Source: Strongylocentrotus droebachiensis
Taxonomy: Eukaryota; Echinodermata; Echinoidea; Camarodonta; Strongylocentrotidae
Direction: 5' to 3'
NCBI GenBank assembly: GCA_035222895.1
Contig: JAVYIG010000316.1
Span: forward strand, 310,001 to 374,000
Length of the DNA: 64,000 nt
The notes beneath the pieces are model-generated. The model had not been told where the DNA came from. It saw only the letters and a list, made by a program, of their open reading frames with translations, and made no database searches. Positions within the stretch are counted from its first letter, which is position 1; every line of letters begins with the position of its first letter. The position numbers and the translations under genes were made by a program. This document shows positions 22,251 through 32,040 of the stretch, in pieces.

Positions 22251-23425
22251 TACTATTCCACTGACCTCAGAGAAATCATTCCAAGCGGAGCCTTTCAGTT
22301 TATGCTATATTTGAGTAATAAATGTAGTGCTGAAGAGAAGTGGTCCAAAGGGACCAACAATCATACATTCCTGAAACCATCAAATGAGTGGACTGTTCTA
22401 GAACTTATATTAAACACTATCCAACAAACTTTTGATCTTTGTGCATCGAAAGAGAAATATGCCCCCTTTTATAACCCATGGTTTACAAAGTGTTTTGTAA
22501 ATGTGCTTGACACAAAATGCCCAAATGGCTCATAAATTTCTATTTGTTTTCCAAAGAGTAGACCTTTGTATAGTGTTATTAGTTTATGTCTGAACACTTA
22601 CGGTGGAATTTTCATCATTGTTCCTACAGTAAATGTATTGTTAGTCAGTCAGTTGAAAGACTCTAAAACTAAATGTAGATGTGTAAAAAAAATACATTAG
22701 ATATATGTTTGAAAAGGAATGCCTTACTTTATGTGTGGGTCATTAGCACAAAAATACCAAGGATAACATAAAATGTTATGTGTGATGTTAATGGCATTTT
22801 TTAAAACCAAATTGTTTTGATATTTAGTGCTCTATGTTATGTAAATCTTCACATGTGTCAAAATTATAAAATTATTATTTTGCTTGCTTAGAATAGAGAT
22901 TTGTCTGGCTTTGGGACAAAATATAAATCAAGTCCTTTCATTCTACAGTGTTGTGTTTTGATTAGTGCCTGATTTTCTTGAAACAAAGTGCCAAGTTATT
23001 CAAAATTTTCCTTATTTGTGCCTCGCTCCTTTTCATATTTTCTAAAGAGCCTTGAATACATATTTATTGCATTATATGATAGTGAATTGAAATCATTTCT
23101 ACAAAATGTGTGTTTTATCATGCCCTTCTGGTGCTAAACGGAGGATTATGTGCTTGGAGTACATTGTAACTGTATTTAATGACATTACATACCCTTCTTT
23201 GTATTAGGTACATTTGGAACAAGTTACGTTTCCATACCTATTCATTTAAAAAAAAATTGTAATGAATAATTTTATAGTTCTATGTAGTGAACTGCAGCTA
23301 AGTAGTTAATATTCTTGTTTTGTCAAATATTTCATAAACAATTTTCTTTTTGCAATACCATTTTTTTATTTATAATACATTAAATTCAGACGATACCTCT
23401 TGTCAATAAAAACTTGTCTATGTTT

Positions 23426-26400
23426 GTTTCAATTTATATCTTGAAGAGTGCCGTAATTGATATTGGAAGTAAATCACTCAAAAAGCTTGGAAACTCAAAT
23501 ACGATTGATTATATCTCGCTTTTCATGGCATAATAATCGCTATGTTTAGTATCATTAGGAAGTGGATTATTCCTTTTTAAAATGATACCCAATTTGTTAT
23601 GATTTTCTCAGTCAAAGTCAATCAAAGTAAAGGGCAAGGTCAAAAGTGAAAGTTGCAAATTGCACTGCTCTTGTTCGACTGCGCATCCAAATTGCCCTCT
23701 GCCCTTTTCAGAATGATGCTGATGAAAGTTGATGACTAAACATGGGGGATCTTGCCTGACGTGTCACCATAGTGCATGAATTTTGATTTCAGATTCTTTA
23801 GAATTTGGCATTCATGGATGACCAGTTTGGAACAATAGCCTCGCTGTCATTTACAAAAATCACACTCTCTTATGTCAAAGAAAGAAGAGTGCTCTACATA
23901 ACAATACCAGTGCTTACTAGATCATATTGAAACTTTTCACTTTTTACCCTGCCCCTTATGTTGGGCTCCCTTTCTGGCTGCTAAATCATAACAAATATGG
24001 TATCTTTTTAAAGAGGAATAAACACAATTTCTAATGAAATGGTTCAAGCGATGATTATGCCACGAAATTTTGAGTTTCCAATTTTTTTTGGAGGGATCTG
24101 TATGTGTTGTCGCTCCATTTTTGTAATGTCCCAAAATGAATGATCAAAAAGATAACCAATAATTTGTAAAGCCAACAAATATTTGATATTGTGAAAAGGA
24201 ACCAACGTCTGAAAAATCTGTAGCGCTGTATGTGGAGTTTCATTCCGCTGAACTATATTTGACATGATTTCCTAAATGTAACTTCTATACAGAGATACAG
24301 TCAAACCTGCATTAGTGACCATCTGTATAAAAAGACTACATTTTACCCCTAGAAAATGCTTTTTATTTGAAAAGTCTTATATTAGACAGGTGTATAATGA
24401 CCACCTCCCTATGAAGACCATCTTTTGTTGTCTGCCTCACGTGGTCTTTTTACACAGCTTTCATGTACATTACAGATATAAAAACCTTCACAATAAATGT
24501 AATAGCAACATTTGAGTTGATTAGTCCACGCAACACAGCATCTGCGGGAAACCCAAACCTGATATAGATTCTAGGCACAGGGTTTTATATGATTATATAC
24601 ATTTTATTTTTTTCATACTCCCTAACTATTAATTCAAGAATGGAACAAACTTTTTCTGCTTTTTTTACAGGGTGAGGGGATTATTATACATAACACATGT
24701 AAGTGTGAGCAAATAATATGTTAAGGTTCTTTAACTATTCTTTCTCTTACGATTAGAACAATACAGTTATTTTTTACTTGGGCCAGACTTCGTATCTTCT
24801 TGAGAACAAATCAAGTCTAGTCCTAAAAATTATTGAAATTCAGTTCAAATCAAAATTTACAAGAAATTTTTGACTAAAATCAATATAAAAAAAGTAAACT
24901 TTCAGAATACCACATTGGGCCATCCGTAAATTTTGATGATGGGCTATATGTATAGGTCACTCAGACTAAATAAGTACTAACATATACAGAAATTAAACAC
25001 TCAGAAATTGCTGTAAGTTCATTAATTGAATTTAAATCAATTTAATCACAATAAATAGATTGTATAACTATATAGATAAAAATGAGTATAAAAATATGCT
25101 GTACAATTATAGACAACAGATTATAGGAAGCATTGAGTTTAAACATTCTTTCGAAGAAAATATGCTTTTCCCATTACGATACGTGTTCATAATAATCGGA
25201 CAGAATTGTAGTAAAACAAATTTCATTCCATTGCTTCCACATTATATATTCACCACTAAAATGTGGTACATATTATTCAATTTCAGGTTTATTGCAAAAA
25301 TTTAATAACATTTTACACATTATCTGTAATGTATCAGAAGTTCAGAGCATGATTATAAACGGCAGTTAACATGAATTTAAACACCCTTCTGGCTTTCTCA
25401 ATAGATTCTATGTGAGATATTTTTCATTCATTTCATGTACATTCCAAATGGCAAAATCTGATTTGTTGAAACCACTTTCCGAAGTTACTCTACATCTTTG
25501 AAAAATTACATGTATCTCCTTCTCTATTTTAAAAGTATATATTTCATTTAAATCTTGGTATTGAAAGAATGAGAATATAGAATACAAGTGTTACAACATT
25601 AGGATGTACAGAACAACATTTAAAGATGAGATATACAAAAATAGTCTTCCTATACAATTAGAATATCATTGGCTGCTCGCAAGAAGGCCACAAGGGCTAT
25701 GGATTGTCAATGACAGCCAACAATGTAAGCATCAAACACATAATAATACAGACTGATAAGTACATACAAACATAGGCAGCCATAATACATAGTATGGCCC
25801 CCTCATAGACATACAAGCCAACACACCATTCTTCAACCGTTATGAACAATTCTGTTTTTCTCAACAGTAATATTAGAATATATTAGTGTCCCTTTATAAG
25901 AGATACAACATAACAAGTTTTAAAAAATGGTCACGTGGTCACGTATAATTCATAATACGTATGAATTTATTTATTTACACTTTGTATGCATTTGATATTT
26001 TGATATGAATGTATGTATATTATAAATTTTGTATAAGTTGTGTAATTTTATGTAACATGATTCACCTGGATGGAAAGTTTCTTCTTTTTGTTTTGGAAGA
26101 AGACAATAAATTATATATTCTATTCTATTTTTGTGCCAGGTTAGATATTGTAGTTCCGTGAATGTACTTTGATGTGATCTTTTCACTTTCTCGCATACTT
26201 CAGACCCTTCATGTTGTCTTTGAATACACATTGAATATTAATTTGTATGTCTCGTTGAAGAGACTACATGAGATCCCGCTCTTCGCGCATGCGACATAGT
26301 AATTTGTCTTCGCAAGCTAAGGCTTACGATTCATAGCGCAATTAATTATACTTCAATTTTCATTGAAAATCTTCAGAAATATATTGTAAACAAAGTTTAC

Positions 26401-26529
26401 GATGACTTATTAAACATTTTGTTGACGTTTTTATCAGGTTAGACGCTGTCTAGGCTTTTCCTCTTCAATTTAAAGCGATTCAGGAAAATTTTGTTCATAC
26501 ATGTATGTGAGTCGTGAGTTTCTCGAACT
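23426..26529. other. Intergenic AT-rich region
   Basis: No gene is recognised. It holds the repeat at 24298-24440, and otherwise AT-rich DNA. A GC-richer patch with CGCGCATGCG near 26284 precedes the gag-like fragment. A - strand 3' UTR cannot be excluded. Confidence 0.5.
24298..24440 (+). mobile_element. MITE-like repeat fragment
   Basis: It begins CAGTCAAACCTGCATTAGTG and contains GACAGGTGTATAATGACCAC and GTGGTCTTTTTACA. The same family occurs in reverse orientation in acox1 intron 10 (42105-42275), where the copy ends GGCAGGTTTGACTGTA. The TIR CAGTCAAACCTGC suggests a small DNA transposon. Confidence 0.6.
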
Positions 26530-27081
26530 ATGTCTATGCACACAGCGGATTTTCAGCCGTGCTTGTCGGCGGACTTGGTCAACACTGGAACACTCATCTC
26601 ACCTAATGAGCCTAAGAGCTCCATGCGGGCGAAAAAGAAAGAAGTGAAGAAAAAGATTTCCGTCTGGAAGTCACTCAAGTTCAATGGCTCTGGCAACGGT
26701 CTCGAGACCTCCGGATGAAGCTAACAGTGAAGAAATGTGGGAGATTCAGGCATTTCAGCCATGGAACTTCGCATGAATAAAATGGAAGCCATGTTGGCTC
26801 ATATGGTGGCGGCCATTCTGGGCCCCTCTCAAAGTGGAAATTTTTCTGACGATTTTGTTGAGTCAGCGGATGACGTTGGCTCAAATGATGTGGAACAATA
26901 CACATCGGAGGCTTGTGTGCCGAACATTGCAGCCAAGTTTGCTGTACCCACTGGAGTTGGAGAACCAGTTGATGAGGAGATTGCAAATTCTGCCTCATAT
27001 TTGATTATGAACCGATTGGAAGACAAGTTCCTTTTAGATACTTCAGCTAAGTACTTGCCTCGTGAATATGAAACATCATAA
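26530..27081 (+). pseudogene. Decayed retroelement ORF1/gag-like fragment (DIRS-like?)
   Basis: An open stretch from 26530 (a basic KKKEVKKK region) stops at 26716. A second one, in the same frame, runs from 26737 to 27081. The end of the second, GVGEPVDEEIANSASYLIMN then KYLPREYE, resembles the 'G-PVSxxLAxxVNxLW...KYxRPENC' region typical of DIRS/Ngaro-type ORF1 proteins. Two in-frame stops and an apparent frame change near 26715 mark it as broken. The assignment is from remembered family patterns. A first exon of an unknown host gene is the alternative. Confidence 0.4.
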
Positions 27082-27115
27082 TCATGATAAGGTGAGGTCT
27101 TCACAAGCTTAGGCG

Positions 27116-27368
27116 CCACGGATTTATTCAACTGGCATTCGGAATGCATTCGGAATGCACTTGTTAATGTTTCTGGAATGTATCCAGAATGCGCACATTC
27201 TAGACACATTCTCAAAAAATCGATGCGACCTGCGCCTATTGTCTAGAGAACAAAGGGGCATTCCAGAATGCGCACATTCTGTACGAATTCTGGAATGCAT
27301 TCTGGAATGCCCCTTTGTTCTCTAGACAAAAGGCGCAAATCGCATCGACTTTTGAGAATTGGGCGATG
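27116..27368. mobile_element. Foldback / MITE with long palindrome
   Basis: The left arm from about 27208 (ATTCTCAAAAAATCGATGCG ... GAACAAAGGGGCATTCCAGA) pairs with the right arm ending about 27358 (TCTGGAATGCCCCTTTGTTC ... CATCGACTTTTGAGAAT). Arms are roughly 60-65 bp around a short loop. GGAATGC/AGAATGC motifs are repeated inside and before it. The leading CACGGATTTATTCAACTGGC also occurs at 17831. Confidence 0.75.
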
Positions 27369-27455
27369 AAAAAGCATGACCGAGACGCTGGCGATTAATC
27401 GAGATGCGTGATTTCAATTGCCTGCCAAAGTGACTATACCTCATAAGGTTCGACA

Positions 27456-28190
27456 GCGCGGCTCACTTTTAGAAGGAGTAAGAACTATTTCTAATTATCT
27501 TTTTAAACAGGGTATAACATTCGTTCTCTCAACTTCTGATTTTCTGAAGTTGATAACAGCGAAAACACGTTGTCTCCTAATTGAAGGGAAAAATATCTTC
27601 GAATTACGTTTCCATTTCCCAATAAAAAAAAAGTTACGATCGCTTTATTTCTTAACCGTTAAAATTAATTTTGACGCTAAGAGCTGGTTTTAATACAAGT
27701 ATTTTCCTGCTCAAAAAAAGATTGCATTTATATAAAATAAATTGTTTGCCTTTTCAAATTTCTGCCGACATAGTGTTGGAATATGAATAAGTATAATTTT
27801 ATATAAACAACGCGGAGCCACTTTTAGAAGGAGTAAGAGCTATTTTTTTCTTCATCTTTTAAACAAGGTATAACTTTCGTTCTACCAACTTCTGATTTTC
27901 TGAAGTTGATAACAGCGGAAACACGTTGTCTCCTAATTGAAGAAACAAAATATCTTGGTATTACGTTTCTATTTTCCCATAAAAAAGTTGCGGCCGCCTT
28001 ATTTCTTAACCAGTAAAATCAATTTTGACGCTACGAACGAGTTCTAATACAAGTATTTTCCCTCTCGAAAAAGATTACATTTATATAAAATAAATTGTTT
28101 GTCTTTTCAATTTTCTGACGACATAGTGTTGGAATATGAATAAGTATAATTTTATATAAACAGCGCGGAGCCACTTTGTAAGGTAAGGTT
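27456..28190. repeat. Tandem ~355 bp repeat, two copies and a start of a third
   Basis: CGCGG(C/A)(T/G)C(A/C)CTTTTAGAAGGAG occurs at 27456 and 27810, and GCGCGGAGCCACTTTGTAAG at 28165. The copies share AACTTCTGATTTTCTGAAGT, GATAACAGCG and TATAAAATAAATTGTTTG. No protein-coding frame is shared between them. Confidence 0.85.
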
Positions 28191-28735
28191 GAAATATATC
28201 AAGAAGATAATTGGTAGACATATATGTAACAATTGTTAGATCATTTATCAAACTAGTAAATTGACTGGACAATGTCAATAACACTGCACAGCTCAGTGCA
28301 CTGACTGACATCAAGCATGATTAGGAGTCTTCATTAATGCAATTAATAATTGTCTTTTGAGTTCTGAATTTGACTGAGACTTGTCTGTCACTAACATTAA
28401 ATGGTCTGGACTCATGATGACTTATTACTGTTATAACTTATATTCAGGGCTCCACACTTACCTTTTTTGTCAGTGGCCAGGTTGGGCCAGTGAAATTTCT
28501 TCCCCTTTTCTGGTGGCACGAAAGAAAAATTTACTGGCCCAAAAATTTTATTTTTTAATGAGTAAACTCTTTTACTATTCAAAATATCACTCTTTCCTGA
28601 TCAAACCTGTGATTATAGATGAGGCATGACATGGAAGAAAACAATATTTTTCAAATTTTGTCAATGTCGGGTTGATGGTCAAAGGTTGTCCTTTGAGCCA
28701 ATTCTTTTTTTTTAAATTTGTAATGAAATAATGAG
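28191..28735. other. Non-coding spacer
   Basis: AT-rich, no gene recognised. It sits between the tandem repeat and the LINE relic. Confidence 0.5.
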
Positions 28736-28856
28736 TAATTGGATTAAGTGTGATACAAACATTCAAGTAATTGTGATTAATGATACAAATATAAAAACGT
28801 ACGCTGATGATACAATATTTTATGTGAAAGACATTCACTCTTTGTCTAGAATTATA
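28736..28856 (+). pseudogene. Non-LTR retrotransposon RT relic (YADD region)
   Basis: One frame reads NTNIKTYADDTIFYV..., the core of a LINE reverse transcriptase around the catalytic YADD. There is no start and no continuous protein. The frame breaks off exactly at the TA target of the TIR element inserted at 28859. The phrase after that element (29352 onward) may be its continuation. The clade cannot be fixed from this length. Confidence 0.6.
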
Positions 28857-28858
28857 TA

Positions 28859-29349
28859 CCGTAATTAACGGTGTATAAACCGCACCTTTTTGCCGCCGAA
28901 AAAAATTCAAACTAGGGGGTGCGGTTTATACACGGTACACTAATTTTTTTTTTTTTTAAGTTTCGATTTATGCCCCTCCACCTGACGCTATGCCAGGCAA
29001 TGTCTCCTAGCTCAGTAATCGGTGTGTTGACTCACCACTCGGAAACTAGAACAACAATCAAATTTGTCTGTCAAATTTGTCTGTGATCTCAATATGTAGT
29101 TTATAATAATAATTCCTCAAATTTTTCTTCTATTACATGGTGTACCACAAGGTTCTATCCTAGGTCCTCTACTGTTTTTTAATTTACATTAATGATCTTA
29201 CACATTCAGCTGCACCTCGCAGTTAAATGAAAGGCCTTCCCGCGTGGGTTCTTTAACACGGACAAAAAAAAGTCGACAAAAACAAAAAAAGGCCGAAAAA
29301 GAGGGGTGCGGTTAATACACGAGGGCGGTTTATACAACGTTAATTACGG
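28859..29349 (+). mobile_element. TIR element (TA target site) carrying a captured LINE RT segment, copy 1
   Basis: The ends are CCGTAATTAACGGTGTATAA and its near-complement ending ACGTTAATTACGG, each flanked by TA, as in Tc1/mariner/pogo-type elements. Subterminal GTGCGGTTTATACAC motifs repeat the inverted structure. The interior, 29133-29212, reads [13 protein letters not shown] then HINDLTH, a LINE reverse transcriptase signature, after a [15 protein letters not shown] piece. The same interior is found between related TIRs at 49129-49587 in opposite orientation, so the RT piece belongs to the element. It is non-autonomous. Confidence 0.8.
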
Positions 29350-29646
29350 TATATACTTGAATTATTGTGGAAAGACATTCAAGGGTTTCCAGGTTGTTTG
29401 GAAATGATCAACTATGAGCACTTGCACGAGGAGGAATGAGGAGTTGAGTGGTCAACAACTACATTGTAAAAGGCATTGCAGCTAATTTTTTCATGTGCCG
29501 CAACTGGATACATCATTATCCATTACCACCAGACAGGACCCTTCAGAGAAGGATGGAGAAAGTGTCATTCCAACCTGGTGTCCCTGGACAGATGTTTGAC
29601 TTTCTAAAACTGAAAGTCGAAGGCATATGCACCCAGAAGAGAGAAT

Positions 29647-30112
29647 GTGGAGACTCAGCTGGCCGCCCAAGCCGAGGAGATCCGGGGGCTGTCCGAGACT
29701 GTGTCTCGCTTGACCTCTGCTAGTAATATTCAAGCGGGCCAACTTGAGTCAGAATCCTGTCGTGCAATACACGCGGTTAATTCTCCCGGCGCTGTAGCCG
29801 GAGCCCGTGTAGATGATGACGATTTTGTCAGCCTTTATGCTGATCAAAGTGATCTTCTCACCCCGTCAGTTAGGGCTGAACCCTCAGAGTTGACAGAGGG
29901 CCAGGGACAGTATGACCCTTTGGCTTCCCTATTATCATCCCCCGTTGATAGTGAAGTGTTGGACGTTTTGGAGTCCAGCGGTATTTATGACGAGGCAAAC
30001 AATATCTCCCCGCCTGTTTCTGACGGGCTAGCCACGCGGCTAACTAAATCGGTGAGAAATACAAACCCCCATCAAATGCATCTTATGCCGCGGTTCCACT
30101 GGTGGAGCGTGA
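29647..30112 (+). pseudogene. Retroelement gag-like ORF1 fragment
   Basis: An open frame of about 150 codons starts METQLAAQAEEIRGLSETVS, a short coiled-coil-like stretch. It continues through an acidic Ser/Pro-rich region and ends near SPPVSDGLATRLTKSV. The 'PPVSDxLAxxL' motif is characteristic of DIRS-like ORF1 in animals. It has no partner RT or tyrosine recombinase nearby. Homology is lost at about 30110, where P-element sequence begins, so this is a truncated fragment joined to another element. The family call is tentative. Confidence 0.45.
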
Positions 30113-30115
30113 AGT

Positions 30116-31931
30116 AACGAGTATGATGCCAGCAGTGGGAATCTAATGGGCAATGTCACATTACCTGAACATACTGGAACTGCTACTCATGCGCTGGAGT
30201 TTATGCTTGGAGGAATAATGACCCGCTGGAAGCAGACGGTTGCCTATCATTACACCAGCAACTCTACAGATGGGGCAGTGTTCAAGGAAATCATCCTTGA
30301 TATAATTCAGCGAGCTGCTGACATTAGTCTACACGTAGAAGCTGTTGCAAGTGACATGGGGAGCGCCAATCGAGCAATGTGGAAGAGCTTCGGCATCATA
30401 TGTGGTAAACACTGCAAAACTAAAAGCAAAATTCAACATCCACAGGACCCAGCAAAGTGGCTTCACTTCCTAGCAGATATTCCACACCTTTTCAAGAATA
30501 TCAAGTCCACCCTTGTGAATGGTCAAGCATTCACTCTTTTGACTGAGACGATTGCGAAACACGGCCTCAAATGCAATGTAGCGATTGTTAAGCCACTGAA
30601 GGACCTAGCAAACTTCCAGGAAGATTTGGAACTCAAATTGGCTCCAAAGCTCAACATGACTACTCTAACAGCAACTCATTTCGACAAAATGAATGTGTCA
30701 AATGCAACAAGGATGTGTATATGTTGTTGTTTGTTTTTTTGACTGATACTTTGTAATTTATTCTGTTTTAATTTCTAATATTATGTATATTATTATCTTT
30801 GTACGTTGTATAACCTGGCCCCTTGGAACACCAGCAGCAACAATATAGTTGCAGCTGAAAATGGGCTACCAGCCGTATTTTGTTCTTTTTCTCTGTATGA
30901 TTAATTTGTATGTATTTTATCTGTTTTTATCATACGGCAATATAAACAAGAACAACAGTCATGATGTGAGTTGTGGATTGACTTGCCTTGTCAATAAAGA
31001 GGGGCGAGAAGAAACCTACTTGACAACTGAACCTCATGTCAAGCAGACATCCCGTGATGACTCTGAGCAAACTCAATCTCGACAAGTATGACGAGGCAGT
31101 CGCCATTCTACAAGATGTCAATGAAATATTCAAGGGGCTGAAGGTCGGGAGAAGAGGTCATTGGAAGCCTATACAACAGGGGTCATCCTAGCTACAACAT
31201 CGGTTCTTAGCATCGTAGATGAATTGCTTAGTGCAGGACATGCATTCCTTTTGACATCACGACTAACTCGAGACTGCTTGGAGAATCTCTTCTCTTCTGT
31301 ACGTCTCAGGAAGCCTGTGCCCACTCCGCTTGAATTAAAGTATGCTTTGAAGCTTATAAGCAACACACAATTTCTGACCCGTCCACGCTCTGGTAGTTAC
31401 CAGCAGGATGATGGGGAGTTTCTGGCAGACTTCTTGGAACAGCCTGTCAAAGTGCCCGCTGAGCCACCAGCTTTTGTCATCCATCTGTCTGAGGAACAAT
31501 CGACATCAACGAAGGAACTACCACAGGCTGAACGAGATAGCTTGTACAATCTGGCAGGGTACTGTTTGCAAAGCATCAAACCTAATGAAAAAAACCTGTG
31601 ACGGGTGTATGCATGTAGTAACAAGAGGACAAGATGAGGCTGCCCACCAAGCAGCAGGCCTCGATCAGCTGAAAGAATATCGGACTGGTTGCCTCAGGCA
31701 TGTCTCGGCTAAAGCTTACGACATGCTGTTGAACGTCGAGTTAATGTTCCGACGTGCTCAGAGTATGCTGATGGAAGGCACAAATGTGAAGAGCCGACTA
31801 GTGGCAGAAGAGGATTTTTATAATAGACCATTGACCTGCCTTCCTGCCATGACATCAAATCAAAACCGTTGACCAAATTCATCAATGCTTCCTTGCATTT
31901 TAACCTCAAAAAGAAGAATGTGGAACTCTAG
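30116..31931 (+). pseudogene. P-element (THAP9-type) transposase pseudogene
   Basis: The first block, 30116-30715, has FMLGGIMTRWKQTVAYHYT, the catalytic-Asp region SDMGSANRAMWKSFG and the H-L--IK-TL block (HLFKNIKSTLVNG). These are hallmarks of the RNase H-like and insertion domains of P-element/THAP9 transposases. Unrelated AT-rich sequence, perhaps an intron, occupies about 30716-31040. The C-terminal block, 31085-31931, has GRRGHWKP, LTRDCLENLFSSVRLRKP and CDGCMHVV. A frameshift lies in the A-run near 31590 and another near 31840. The final frame ends KKKNVEL and a stop at 31929-31931. The THAP domain and N-terminus are missing. P elements move by DNA cut-and-paste; this copy is dead. Confidence 0.85.
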
Positions 31932-32040
31932 GCGGAGATGATTTTGTTACTGTTTTTATGTTATGATGTAAACATTTATTACTTGTATATGTTTTTTCCC
32001 ATTTGCTATGTTTTTCTTTATATATATATATATGTAAATG
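31932..32040. other. AT-rich junction with (TA)n
   Basis: A short stretch between the P-element end and the Penelope element, with a TATATA run at about 32020-32032. An upstream stop-free continuation of the Penelope frame here is hydrophobic and probably not part of the protein. Confidence 0.5.

Larger units (their letters stand above)
20404..23425 (+). other. porcn: porcn 3' UTR (extent inferred)
   Basis: AT-rich sequence without host coding frames follows the stop. A canonical AATAAA lies at 23405-23410 in GTCAATAAAAACTTG, followed by TG/T-rich sequence, which suggests 3' cleavage near 23425. Earlier weaker candidates exist, such as AGTAATAAATG near 22318, so a shorter UTR is possible. 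The region contains two SINE-like insertions and a poly-G run at about 20846-20857. Confidence 0.45.

Noticed and set aside
31938..32040. Hydrophobic N-terminal extension in frame with the Penelope RT
   Set aside because: Composition is that of AT-rich non-coding DNA with a TA run, and family similarity starts only after it.
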